Shown here: in pieces, positions 1 through 8,791 of the stretch
How the letters are laid out: the number at the start of each line of letters is the position of its first letter
How positions within the stretch are numbered: position 1 is the stretch's first letter
NCBI GenBank assembly: GCA_002328035.1
Contig: DCVL01000011.1
Coordinates: forward strand, 1 to 64,000
DNA: 64,000 nt
Source: Geobacter sp. UBA2189
GTDB taxonomy: Bacteria > Desulfobacterota > Desulfuromonadia > Geobacterales > Pseudopelobacteraceae
Reading direction: 5' to 3'
Notes under the pieces: model-generated
What the model saw: the letters and a program-made list of their open reading frames with translations, nothing else
Databases searched by the model: none
What the model was told of the DNA's origin: nothing
Position numbers and translations under genes: made by a program

Positions 1-899
1 CCATGTTTTAAGAGTCCACGACCAAAACGACTGCCGCACAGTAGAGCACTCATATTCAGAAAATCTCCTCTTATCCTGCCGCAGAAAGAAGATGTTGGCA
101 GATAGCCTACATCACCTGCAATGGCTCCAAGATCTCCGCTATGATTGGCCAGCCTTTCAATTTCCAGCGCAATTCCCCGCAATGCCTCTGCAGCAGCCGG
201 TGGGCGTGTTCCGGACAATCCTTCGAGCACCATGCAATATGCCTGGCCATGACCAATCGTTGTGTCACCGGCAATAGCCTCAATCTTACGGATTGTATTT
301 GGATAAGGGCCTCCAATCATCATCTGTTCAATTCCGCGGTGTTGATAACCAAGGGATATCTCCAGATGAAAAACCTGCTCTCCGTGGCACTGAAAGCGAA
401 AATGACCTGGCTCAATCACACCTGCATGCACAGGTCCTACCGCCACCTCATGCACCTCTTCACCTTCAACACGGTAGTAATCCATTACCCCTGCCCGAAT
501 CAACTCATCCGGCAGACGTCCCCAGGCATCGGTTCCAGGAATCCTCGAGCGGACAAACCTGACAGGCTTGAACCAGGGATGACCCTCAAATCGAATGCCA
601 CACTGTTCAGCAATCTCACGTTCAAACAACTGTAGCTGTGGGGATTCAAGCGCAATTGAAGGAAAATCTGCTCCTACTCCGTCAGTCTTCATAATCCCCA
701 ACACGGCATCCCTTGGGGATGTCAGGAGGCAGTACAGGGTCGTGCCTCTATCAGAAGGGAGACCAAAGTATGAGCTAACCCTCCACCCCTGACTTGTCAT
801 GTCAACAATAGTCTGCAAAAACAGATCCCTGTCATTAGAGGGAATTGCTGAACAATCTACAGGTCTGCCGTTATAAATAATTCTTAGTGCGTCATTCAT
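1..899 (-). CDS. Hydrogenase-4/Ehr-type large subunit (HyfG/HycE-like), partial at left edge
   Basis: The frame is open from an ATG at 899 to the window edge, giving about 299 N-terminal residues. The first ~150 residues look like the NuoC (30 kDa) part and the rest like the start of the NuoD/hydrogenase large-subunit part, with GPVHAGVIEPGHFRF and LEISLGYQHRGIE. It overlaps the stop of the preceding HyfF-like gene as ATGA (899-896), so it is the fifth gene of the minus-strand operon. Where [NiFe] hydrogenases carry the first Cys-x-x-Cys nickel-ligand motif, this protein reads IEAIAGDTTIGHGQAYC. That points to an energy-converting-hydrogenase-related (Ehr) protein rather than a working hydrogenase. 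The second Cys-x-x-Cys would lie beyond the edge and cannot be checked. Fold assignment is confident; the reaction is unknown. Confidence 0.85.
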   Translation of the reverse strand, partial: MNDALRIIYNGRPVDCSAIPSNDRDLFLQTIVDMTSQGWRVSSYFGLPSDRGTTLYCLLTSPRDAVLGIMKTDGVGADFPSIALESPQLQLFEREIAEQCGIRFEGHPWFKPVRFVRSRIPGTDAWGRLPDELIRAGVMDYYRVEGEEVHEVAVGPVHAGVIEPGHFRFQCHGEQVFHLEISLGYQHRGIEQMMIGGPYPNTIRKIEAIAGDTTIGHGQAYCMVLEGLSGTRPPAAAEALRGIALEIERLANHSGDLGAIAGDVGYLPTSSFCGRIRGDFLNMSALLCGSRFGRGLLKH

Positions 900-2332
900 G
901 GCCGGATCTCCAACATTGCCGCGCCATCTCTTAGCAGCTGAAGAAGCGCTTCAGGTGGCCATACCCCGAGCCAGAGGATAATCAGGATTGTCACAAACGG
1001 AGGTCCTACTGTAAGCAGACGATCCTTGTAATCAGTAGCCGGAAGATCATCTCTGGGCGTTCCCATAACCATCGGTAGTACCGTAAGAGACATACCTATG
1101 AATATGATGGCAAGAAACAGGATAAAAAGGCTTCCAACCCAATAGCGGCCTTCAATAAAGGCTGAGCTGACTATGGAAAATTCACTTATAAAAGGTGAAA
1201 ATGGAGGTGAACCTGTGATAGCTATGAAACCTGCCAGAAACAGCCCCCCAGACCAAGGAATACGAGTCAACGCCCCCTGAACAACATCTGTGGTCTTACC
1301 TCCGTAAGAGCGATGCAGATTGGCAGAAGAAAGAAACAAAACCCCCTTGGTTAAACCGTTGTTTAACAAATGAAACAGGACACCAAACAGTGCCCCCTTT
1401 CCAAGCCCCAAACCAATTGCCAGAATACCGACATGCTCAACACTGGAATATGCAAGCATTCTCTTGAAGTCGTGCTGACGAGCCATGAAAACAGCAGCAA
1501 CCCCCATAGAAAAGAGACCTAGAACGATCAGCACATTCTGGAAGAAAGCGACCTCTACAACTGAAGCCAGACAGACCTGATATACCCTTATGATTGCCAG
1601 AAATGCACAGCTGACTAATCCTCCAGCCAAAAGGGCTCCAACCATACCGGGGGCTTCACCGTAAGCATCCGGCTTCCATGTATGAAGTGGAGCAAGCCCC
1701 ATTTTTGAACCATATCCGACCAGAAGGAAGATGAATGCGGCATGTAACCAGCCACGGTTAATTTCAGGTGCTCCGACAAGCAGTTCGGAGAGCAAAAGGG
1801 TGGCATCCTGATGAGCAACGTGAGTTGCATATGCAAGAAACAGCAAACCGAGAAGAGCAAGGGCAATACCAACTGAACAGATCAGCAGGTACTTCCAGGT
1901 AGCCTCAATAGAACGGGCATTACGATTAAAATAGATGAGTGGAGCCATTGCAATGGTTGTTGTTTCTACTGCCACCCAGAGTAGTCCAAGATGCTGGCAG
2001 AGTGTAACAAGGCTCATTGCTGCAAGACATACCAGCAGTCCGAGGCATAAGACCCTGTTGGAGCGTTCCTGCCTATAAGCAAGATAGCCGACTGCATATA
2101 CAGCGCAGACGGCAAACAGAACGCTTATACCCAAAAGCGTTATTTTTCCGAGAGGATCCAGCCATATCCATCCACCATTGCTAGGAACTGAATCGGTAGC
2201 AAGCAGGTAGGAGGTAAGTCCCAGATGAGGAAGCGCTATAACAGGCAATATCACTGGACGCATTCGATTGTCAGGGATAATCCAGGCTATTATCGCCCCC
2301 AGAAGGGGAAGCAGTATAGTAAGATACACCAT
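896..2332 (-). CDS. HyfF-like proton-conducting membrane subunit (NuoN/MrpD family)
   Basis: This is a 478-residue polytopic protein of the complex I/Mrp antiporter family, expected to carry ions in the membrane arm of the complex. Family features include GYGSKMGLAPLHTWKPDAYGEAPG (lysine in a membrane helix before the conserved His/Pro), KRMLAYSSVEHVG and HLLNNGLTKGVLF. An in-frame start at 2389 would overlap the previous gene by 53 bases. I prefer the ATG at 2332 because GGGAGGAA lies just upstream and it falls four bases after the HyfE stop. The stop overlaps the large-subunit start. It matches HyfF/HycC-type subunits in operon position. Confidence 0.88.
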   Translation of the reverse strand: MVYLTILLPLLGAIIAWIIPDNRMRPVILPVIALPHLGLTSYLLATDSVPSNGGWIWLDPLGKITLLGISVLFAVCAVYAVGYLAYRQERSNRVLCLGLLVCLAAMSLVTLCQHLGLLWVAVETTTIAMAPLIYFNRNARSIEATWKYLLICSVGIALALLGLLFLAYATHVAHQDATLLLSELLVGAPEINRGWLHAAFIFLLVGYGSKMGLAPLHTWKPDAYGEAPGMVGALLAGGLVSCAFLAIIRVYQVCLASVVEVAFFQNVLIVLGLFSMGVAAVFMARQHDFKRMLAYSSVEHVGILAIGLGLGKGALFGVLFHLLNNGLTKGVLFLSSANLHRSYGGKTTDVVQGALTRIPWSGGLFLAGFIAITGSPPFSPFISEFSIVSSAFIEGRYWVGSLFILFLAIIFIGMSLTVLPMVMGTPRDDLPATDYKDRLLTVGPPFVTILIILWLGVWPPEALLQLLRDGAAMLEIRP

Positions 2333-2336
2333 TAGC

Positions 2337-2978
2337 CTATTCCTCCCGCAAAGCCTGTAGCCGCGAGGTGTCAACAGACGAAAACTCACGACTTATATGG
2401 TTGATTACTATCCCCATAACAAATACACCTACAAGCAGATCCAGAAGCGCAGCCGCCTCAACCATAAACGGCATTGCCTCTGTAAGGAGTAGGCCAAATA
2501 TAAATATCCCGTTTTCCAGAACCAGGTAGCCGATAACCTGCGATATTGCCTTCTTTCGGGTAGTTAGAAGCAGAAAACCTGTCATAAGGGTAGCAAGCGA
2601 AGCCGGCACAAACAACAGTTCCCTGTGTTCAGGAGCCAGAGGCAGTTTCTGGGCAAACACAAAAGCCAGGGTAGTAAAAACTGCTCCCAGTATAAGGGTT
2701 GGTACATATCCGATAAAAGGTTCAACTTCTCGACGTATCTGGGCTTTACGAACCGCATCGTTAATCAGCCATGGTATAAAAAGACCTTTTGCTACTATCA
2801 TGCTGACTGTAATAACCAGTAGATGTCCTGAAAACGGATGAATCAGGCCAGGTATTATCCCCAGAACTACACCTTGCGCGGCAACAGCGCGTATCGCAAA
2901 AGCCAGCCTGCTTGTGCCAAGCATAATAAAGTTAATCAACATAACAAGAACGAGGAGTTGGTCAGCAAGAGAAATCAT
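2337..2978 (-). CDS. HyfE-like membrane subunit
   Basis: This 213-residue membrane protein lies between the HyfC-like and HyfF-like genes, the usual place for HyfE. It has about six hydrophobic segments, with the NuoK-like core in the second half (VIGYLVLENGIFIFG, DLLVGVFVMGIVINHI). The C-terminal tail after the last helix is short and charged (EFSSVDTSRLQALREE). The ATG at 2978 is preceded by GAGGTGA at good spacing, a few bases after the upstream stop. The family is assigned from hydropathy, length, order and the glutamate in the NuoK-like helix. The role is inferred to be proton translocation within the complex. Confidence 0.8.
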   Translation of the reverse strand: MISLADQLLVLVMLINFIMLGTSRLAFAIRAVAAQGVVLGIIPGLIHPFSGHLLVITVSMIVAKGLFIPWLINDAVRKAQIRREVEPFIGYVPTLILGAVFTTLAFVFAQKLPLAPEHRELLFVPASLATLMTGFLLLTTRKKAISQVIGYLVLENGIFIFGLLLTEAMPFMVEAAALLDLLVGVFVMGIVINHISREFSSVDTSRLQALREE

Positions 2979-2984
2979 CGCGCG

Positions 2985-3896
2985 TCACCTCACTATCAGC
3001 AGCATGGCAAACGCAGAAAGTATCGTAGCTGCAACGAGCAACTGAGGAATCCTGACAAGGCGCAGCCTGGCCATTACAGACTCAACCACTCCAATCAGAA
3101 CAGCCAGCATAAACATATCTGCGACAAAAACAGCCCAGTTTATAAAAGGATTGCCAGTTTTGAAAGGCAGAGCCAGATTAACAAAGATAGCCCCAAGCAC
3201 AAAAAGTTTTAGGGCAGCAGCGTATAATATTATTCCAAATGCAGGGCCGCTGTGATCCAGAACCATTACCTCATGGATCATGGTCAGCTCAAGATGAGTG
3301 TTGGGATCATCAAAGGGAATCCGGCAGTTTTCTGCAAGAAGCGCAATAAATAAGGCTCCAACAAGCAAAAGCATCGTTGCACCTGCGACAAACCATACAT
3401 CAAAAGAGGGATAGGTTAACATTTGTGTCAACGTGAGACTTTTACTCATTCTGGCGAGGGTAACCATAATAAAAAACATTGTGGGCTCTACCAGACATGC
3501 AAAGGTCACCTCACGAGCCGCCCCCATACCCTCAAAACTTGAGCCAGTATCAAGTGCTGCACTTGTGGTGAAAAAACGAGCCAATCCGAACAGGTAGGCA
3601 AACAGGATCATATCACCATTAAACGAGATGATAGCCGGATGGTTCCCCAAAGGGATAAGCAGTGAAGCGACCAGTGTTGCCGCTAATGTTACAGCCGGAC
3701 CGGCACGAAACACCCATGTAGTGGTACGACTGAATACGGAACCTTTGCGCATAAGCCTTGCCAGATCGTAATAAGGTTGGAGCAATGGGGCTCCAAGCCG
3801 TCCGGCAAAACCGGCCTTGGTCTTGTTAATAACACCCAGAAGCAACGGGGGCATTAACAAGAGGATTAAAACATGCAGGAGAATACTGGCTATCAT
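2985..3896 (-). CDS. HyfC/HycD/NuoH-like membrane anchor subunit
   Basis: This 303-residue protein belongs to the respiratory-chain NADH dehydrogenase subunit 1 family, which links the peripheral catalytic subunits to the membrane arm. Family hallmarks are GRLGAPLLQPYYDLARLMRK near the N-terminus, the acidic loop ENCRIPFDDPNTHLELTMIHE and multiple helices. Upstream in-frame starts exist at 3995 and 3908. The ATG at 3896 is favoured because GGAG stands seven bases ahead and its ATGA overlaps the stop of the HyfB-like gene. The conserved acidic residues of the quinone/proton loop are intact, so the membrane module looks functional. Confidence 0.88.
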   Translation of the reverse strand: MIASILLHVLILLLMPPLLLGVINKTKAGFAGRLGAPLLQPYYDLARLMRKGSVFSRTTTWVFRAGPAVTLAATLVASLLIPLGNHPAIISFNGDMILFAYLFGLARFFTTSAALDTGSSFEGMGAAREVTFACLVEPTMFFIMVTLARMSKSLTLTQMLTYPSFDVWFVAGATMLLLVGALFIALLAENCRIPFDDPNTHLELTMIHEVMVLDHSGPAFGIILYAAALKLFVLGAIFVNLALPFKTGNPFINWAVFVADMFMLAVLIGVVESVMARLRLVRIPQLLVAATILSAFAMLLIVR

Positions 3897-5896
3897 TGAT
3901 GACTCCATAGCATCAATACAAACAGTGTGGCAAAGATGTACAGGATATAGAAATGTAGATGTCCTGACTGGGTTCGGCGCAGCCAAGCCAGACACCAGTC
4001 GGCTCCGAGCAAAATAGGGATGATTATCTTGTCGAGAATACGTTCGGTAGTCGGAGATGCAAAACCGGCAGAGGCAGGAAACATCCCTTGTAACACAGGA
4101 TGTCGGTTTCCATCACCTCCAGAACCTCGTAGAAGTCCTGTAAACAATGAAGAGAAGGAGCTTCCGGTATACTGCATACGCCTGGAAGGCAATAAATAAC
4201 CACAGCCCCATGTTTCTGTGGTAGCCAAAGGAGCTCGCTGAACAATAAAGCGCCAGGATACCCATATAACAAGAATTACAAGTAGAAGCAGGCCATTAAT
4301 CATGGTGAGCTGTTGTAGAGGAACAATAGAAACGAGTCGTTCGAAAAGTTCTACAGGGACAGCAGCGTAATCAACAACTACAGGTTCCACCAGATTTAGC
4401 AGCAATGGAGCAAACACCCCTGTTATCAAGCAGGCCAAGGTCAGAAGAATCATTGGTATCAACATGGCAAAAGGGGCTTCCCCCCCTTTTGTTGCAGAAG
4501 CATCACGAGCTGTGCCCAGGAATATGGTTCCGTACAGTTTTACAAAGGTAATTAGCGCTAGCCCCCCCACAAGGGCTAGTATCGGGGCAATAAAAGCAAC
4601 CACTGGCAATGGCGCCGAGATCCCATTGGAGAATGCAGCAAAATAGAGAAACAGCTCTCCAACAAAACCATTAAGTGGGGGCAGACCACAGATGGCAAGA
4701 CATCCTACAAGAAATAACGGAGCAGTACGGGGAAGTGTAATGGATAGGCCACCCATCCTGTCAATCTGACGGGTGCCTGTGGCATGTATGATAACTCCGC
4801 TGCCGAGAAAAAGCAGTGGTTTAAAGAGGGCATGGTTAATAATGTGCATGAAAGCCCCCACCAACCCGAATACCACAAGCAGCCTGTTGCCAGATTGCAT
4901 TCCAACGAGAGCAATGCCCAAACCAATAGATATAATACCTATATTTTCAATGCTGCTACAGGCAAGAATACGTTTAAGATCCCTCTGTGCTGTAGCCATG
5001 ACTATGCCGGTTACAGCGGAGATAATACCAAGAGAGAGGATCAGCCAGCCAAACCATAACGGCAACTCTACAAAAAAAGATACGACCCTTATGATCCCGT
5101 ACAAACCTATCTTAAGCATAATACCTGACATCAATGCTGATACATGACTTGGAGCGTTTGCATGGGCACCGGGCAACCAGATATGCATCGGCATTATCCC
5201 AGCTTTGGCTCCAAACCCTATAAGTGCCGCCAATAGTATTATTGGCAGGGTTAAACCACCTGTCGTCAAACTATGGATTGCCGGAAAAAGAAATGAGCCA
5301 CTCTCTGCACGCAAAAGCGAAAAGAGAACAAATAAGGCCATAGTTCCGGTGTGAGTGCAGAGCAGATAAACCATACCTGCTCTCTGAACCTCTGCATCCT
5401 TCTTGTTTGTCATCAAAAGCAGCCATGAAGACAAAGCCATTATTTCCCACGCAAAAAGGAGTAAAACACCATTACGAGCCACCAGAACCGAAGCCATGGA
5501 AGCTAGCAGAAGACCGGAAAAGAAGGTAACCTGTTTTTCAGTACCAGGATGTTCACTGGCAGATATGTAGGCTAATCCATAGATAGATGAACAGGAAGCA
5601 GAGAGAAGGAGGGGAAGCAAAAAGAGGGCAGAGAGAGGATCCGCCGAGAGCATGCAGGGATCAAAAAAAGGTATTGGCCATTCAAGCAGATAGTTTACAG
5701 AGGGGGCACCACCAAGGATCCTCATTGCCCCTGTCATCCCCAATATAGAAGCGCATATGGTGATGACAACCGACATCTTTTGCCCTGGTCCGGGACGTTT
5801 GATAAACAGGCCAGGCAAACCACTCAACCCAATTAAGAGAATCGCTCCTAGTATATTCGCGACTGGGTCTACGGCTATGTGCCAGACAAAGATCAT
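3893..5896 (-). CDS. HyfB-like antiporter subunit (NuoL/MrpA family)
   Basis: This is the first gene of the minus-strand complex. The protein has about 667 residues and 14 or more predicted membrane segments. Recognisable motifs are LFAWEIMALSSWLLL, GFGAKAGIMPMHIWLPGAH (lysine and histidine of the proton channel), KRILACSSIENIGI and HIINHALFKPLLFLGSG. Near the C-terminus is TETWGCGYLLPSRRMQYT, shared with its paralogue at 6777-8768. Start choice is uncertain. An upstream ATG at 5941 has no ribosome-binding site, whereas the ATG at 5896 has GGAACAG upstream and opens directly into a membrane helix. It overlaps the next gene as ATGA. The likely role is ion translocation. Confidence 0.88.
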   Translation of the reverse strand: MIFVWHIAVDPVANILGAILLIGLSGLPGLFIKRPGPGQKMSVVITICASILGMTGAMRILGGAPSVNYLLEWPIPFFDPCMLSADPLSALFLLPLLLSASCSSIYGLAYISASEHPGTEKQVTFFSGLLLASMASVLVARNGVLLLFAWEIMALSSWLLLMTNKKDAEVQRAGMVYLLCTHTGTMALFVLFSLLRAESGSFLFPAIHSLTTGGLTLPIILLAALIGFGAKAGIMPMHIWLPGAHANAPSHVSALMSGIMLKIGLYGIIRVVSFFVELPLWFGWLILSLGIISAVTGIVMATAQRDLKRILACSSIENIGIISIGLGIALVGMQSGNRLLVVFGLVGAFMHIINHALFKPLLFLGSGVIIHATGTRQIDRMGGLSITLPRTAPLFLVGCLAICGLPPLNGFVGELFLYFAAFSNGISAPLPVVAFIAPILALVGGLALITFVKLYGTIFLGTARDASATKGGEAPFAMLIPMILLTLACLITGVFAPLLLNLVEPVVVDYAAVPVELFERLVSIVPLQQLTMINGLLLLVILVIWVSWRFIVQRAPLATTETWGCGYLLPSRRMQYTGSSFSSLFTGLLRGSGGDGNRHPVLQGMFPASAGFASPTTERILDKIIIPILLGADWCLAWLRRTQSGHLHFYILYIFATLFVLMLWSHQ

Positions 5897-6020
5897 AAAA
5901 AAATCTGTTCCATGGTTGAAGTTTCGCGCTGGACCATTCAAAACAGAGACAGCGTTTCATTAATAGATGATTTTTCTTAACACGTTTTATAAGAACATGG
6001 TATACATTTTTTACAGCTTA

Positions 6021-6050
6021 TTGATACATGAAACTCTCTCTTTTTATAAA
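6021..6050 (+). promoter_or_regulatory. Candidate sigma-70 promoter for the HTH-EIIA operon
   Basis: TTGATA (6021-6026) is followed 18 bases later by TATAAA (6045-6050). Transcription would start near 6057, about 35 bases before the ATG at 6091. The ATG at 6028 would then lie inside the promoter, which supports the shorter start. No equally clear promoter was seen for the divergent minus-strand operon. Confidence 0.5.
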
Positions 6051-6090
6051 CTTATTAAACCTCTTTTTAAAAAACGGGGAATTATTCGAA

Positions 6091-6780
6091 ATGCAACTCA
6101 AAACCGGCGAAGCTGCAGAAGCGCTCAACGTAGATGAAAAAACCGTAATACGATGGATTAAACACGACCATCTTCCTGCTGAACATTTTCTTGGAAACTA
6201 TCAGATCAACAGGGTTGATCTGCTTGAATGGGCAACTGAGCGAGGCATCAAGGTAAACCCCTCCCTTTATGATCTTGAAGATACAAACGACGGAAAACCA
6301 CTTCCACTTTTAAGTCAGTGCCTTGAGTCCGGCGGAATCCATTGTAATGTTCAGGGAAATGATGTCCCTTCAGTGCTGCAGCGGGTGGTTAATCTGCTTA
6401 ATCTACCAGAAGAACTTGACCCTGATTTTGTTCTACAGGTACTGCTTGCCCGAGAGGCTATGGGTACAACAGCAGTAGGTGACGGCATTGCAATACCTCA
6501 CGTCAGAAACCCCCTTCTGCTCCGCCTTAACATGCCTAAGGTATCACTCTGTTTCCTGGCTCAACCGGTTGATTTTGGAGCTATTGACGGCAAGCCGGTT
6601 CAGATTCTGTTCACCATTACAAGCCCAACAGTAAGGATACACCTGCATCTGCTTTCCAAGCTGGCATATGCGCTTCGCAACGAGCAACTGCGTCAAGTTC
6701 TCAAGCCTCCATGTCAATCTGAACTTATCCTTGGTACCCTGCGACAGATTGAAGAAGATCTGGAGAGAAACAAAGCATGA
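6091..6780 (+). CDS. HTH (excisionase-type) plus PTS EIIA-domain protein
   Basis: This 229-residue protein has two parts. Residues 1-50 form a MerR/excisionase-like helix-turn-helix (KTGEAAEALNVDEKTVIRWIKHD). Residues ~73-225 form a PTS EIIA (nitrogen-type, fructose/mannitol superfamily) domain with the phospho-acceptor motif IAIPHVRNP, putting the active histidine at about residue 137. The consensus is usually IPHG or IPHA. The start at 6091 is preferred over 6028 because GGGGAA precedes it and 6028 sits in the promoter. Its stop overlaps the next start as ATGA, coupling it to a HyfB-like subunit. It may sense PTS phosphorylation to regulate the complex; this is inference. Confidence 0.75.
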   Translation: MQLKTGEAAEALNVDEKTVIRWIKHDHLPAEHFLGNYQINRVDLLEWATERGIKVNPSLYDLEDTNDGKPLPLLSQCLESGGIHCNVQGNDVPSVLQRVVNLLNLPEELDPDFVLQVLLAREAMGTTAVGDGIAIPHVRNPLLLRLNMPKVSLCFLAQPVDFGAIDGKPVQILFTITSPTVRIHLHLLSKLAYALRNEQLRQVLKPPCQSELILGTLRQIEEDLERNKA

Positions 6781-8768
6781 TCTACGGAACACCGGAAATC
6801 ACTCCTGCTCTATTGCTTATAATAGCACTATTGCTTGCTGCAATCTCCGGAGTTCCCCTTTTGTTTCGTATTCTCCCTCCCCTACCTGCTCAACGTCTAA
6901 GCGTAGTCCTTATAATCCTCGCAGCCATAACAGGCCTTGCAGCATCTTTTATAACCCTTCTTTCAGGTAACACCACCGGCTACAAATTGGACATACCCCT
7001 GATGTATGGCCCTCACAACCTGGAATTTGATCCTCTTTCCGCCTTGTTTGCAATCCCTATTCTGCTGGTTGCCAGCTGTTGCAGCATATACAGCCTCGGC
7101 TACTGGCCTGCCAATGAAAACCTTCATAACATACGCAAAATAACACTGTTTTTCGGATTTCTGGTTTCTTCTCTATTATGGGTGCTGCTGGCACGCTCCG
7201 CAGGACTATTTCTGCTAGGTTGGGAAATAATTGCCTTAGCCGCCTACTTTGTACTTACGACCAATGACACCGAGTCAGAAGTTCGTAAGGCCGGCACGCT
7301 CTACATGATCTGCACACATACTGGAACATTGAGCCTATTCGCACTGTTTTCACTTCTGGCAAAGCTGACAGGAAGCTTTGCATTTCCTGTAACCTCTTCC
7401 ATAAATGGCACCACCGGTCTAGCCGCCATAATTTTTATACTCTCGATTATAGGTTTTGGATTCAAGGCAGGCATAATGCCGCTCCACATCTGGCTACCAT
7501 CCGCGCATGCTAATGCCCCGAGTCATATTTCCGCAATAATGTCAGGCATAATTCTAAAGATCGGTATTTATGGGCTAGTTAGAACGCTATCATTTTTCAG
7601 CACAATTCCTCTATGGTGGGGAATAACCATCCTCACTCTGGGGGTCATATCAGGCGTGGCAGGGGTTGTCTTTGCCATCGGACAGCATGACATAAAACGA
7701 CTACTAGCCTATCACAGCATTGAAAACATAGGAATAATCTGCATAGGAATAGGTGTAGCGCTGATAGGCGTAACTAACGGCTCAAAACTGATGATTATTC
7801 TCGGAATGGGGGGGGCTCTGCTGCATGTAATAAACCACGCGCTATTCAAGGCGCTCCTTTTTCTTGGTGCTGGTTCAGTTATACACGCAATAGGGACACG
7901 CGAGATTGACCGGATGGGTGGACTGCTTAAACGGATGCCCTGGACAGGAGTATTCTTTCTTACAGGAGCGGTTGCCATCTGTGGTCTGCCCCCATTAAAC
8001 GGTTTTGTAAGCGAACTCTTGATCTATCTCGGTCTTTTCAATGGTTCAATGCAGACAACAGGCGCAGCACCTGTAGCACTGTCCGCTCCTTTTCTTGCTC
8101 TTGTAGGAGCTTTGGCTGTCGCCTGTTTTGTAAAGGTCTTCGGAGTCGTGTTTCTTGGAGTTGCCCGTTCTGAAGAGGCAGTAAAAGCCCATGAATCTCC
8201 TTTATTTATGAAACTGCCAATGGCAACTCTTGCCCTCTTCTGCATACTGATTGGCCTAGCTCCATCCATTGTAGTTCCACTGCTGGAAAGCAGTGTAACA
8301 AGCTGGTACCCTCCCCTCGCAGGCTCTGACTTGAAGCTCGCTACAACAGCTCCTATGGGATGGATTACCTTGCTTGGGTTGGCTGTTATAGCAGGAGTTA
8401 TTCTATTCTATCGTATGAATTCAAGAACTTCCAAGGATTCAACAAGCGAGACCTGGGGCTGCGGGTATCTGGCTCCAACCTCTCATATGCAGTACAGCTC
8501 ATCATCCTTTGCACAGATGCTGGTTGACCTGTTCAGTGGCATTTTACGAACTCACACTCATCAGCCACAAATAAACGGTTCATATCCATCAGCCAGCCAT
8601 TATGAAAGTCATGTCCCTGAAGCGATATTGGAACAGGTCTATATTCCATTTCTTGAATGGGTCAATGAAAAATTCTCAACATTCCGTAAGTTACAGCATG
8701 GTCATCTACACATCTATATCCTTTACATACTTCTAACACTGGTTATTCTGCTTTTTATCCCACTTTAA
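6777..8768 (+). CDS. Second HyfB-like antiporter subunit (paralogue)
   Basis: This 663-residue polytopic protein of the NuoL/MrpA family clearly resembles the divergent gene at 3893-5896. Both have FDPLSALF or ADPLSALF near residue 80, a lysine/histidine channel motif (GFGFKAGIMPLHIWLPSAH here), KRLLAYHSIENIGI, HVINHALFKALLFLGAG, and a C-terminal SETWGCGYLAPTSHMQY. All channel residues I can see are kept. The ATG overlaps the HTH-EIIA stop. Its promoter differs from that of the complex operon, so the two paralogues may be alternative or sequentially used membrane subunits. Family assignment is firm. Confidence 0.88.
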   Translation: MIYGTPEITPALLLIIALLLAAISGVPLLFRILPPLPAQRLSVVLIILAAITGLAASFITLLSGNTTGYKLDIPLMYGPHNLEFDPLSALFAIPILLVASCCSIYSLGYWPANENLHNIRKITLFFGFLVSSLLWVLLARSAGLFLLGWEIIALAAYFVLTTNDTESEVRKAGTLYMICTHTGTLSLFALFSLLAKLTGSFAFPVTSSINGTTGLAAIIFILSIIGFGFKAGIMPLHIWLPSAHANAPSHISAIMSGIILKIGIYGLVRTLSFFSTIPLWWGITILTLGVISGVAGVVFAIGQHDIKRLLAYHSIENIGIICIGIGVALIGVTNGSKLMIILGMGGALLHVINHALFKALLFLGAGSVIHAIGTREIDRMGGLLKRMPWTGVFFLTGAVAICGLPPLNGFVSELLIYLGLFNGSMQTTGAAPVALSAPFLALVGALAVACFVKVFGVVFLGVARSEEAVKAHESPLFMKLPMATLALFCILIGLAPSIVVPLLESSVTSWYPPLAGSDLKLATTAPMGWITLLGLAVIAGVILFYRMNSRTSKDSTSETWGCGYLAPTSHMQYSSSSFAQMLVDLFSGILRTHTHQPQINGSYPSASHYESHVPEAILEQVYIPFLEWVNEKFSTFRKLQHGHLHIYILYILLTLVILLFIPL

Positions 8769-8791
8769 TCAAACATTACCTGGAGTTTCAT

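Noticed and set aside
141..635. Plus-strand open frames opposite the hydrogenase-like large subunit
   Set aside because: The minus strand gives a continuous homologous protein running off the edge; the plus-strand frames have no family features.
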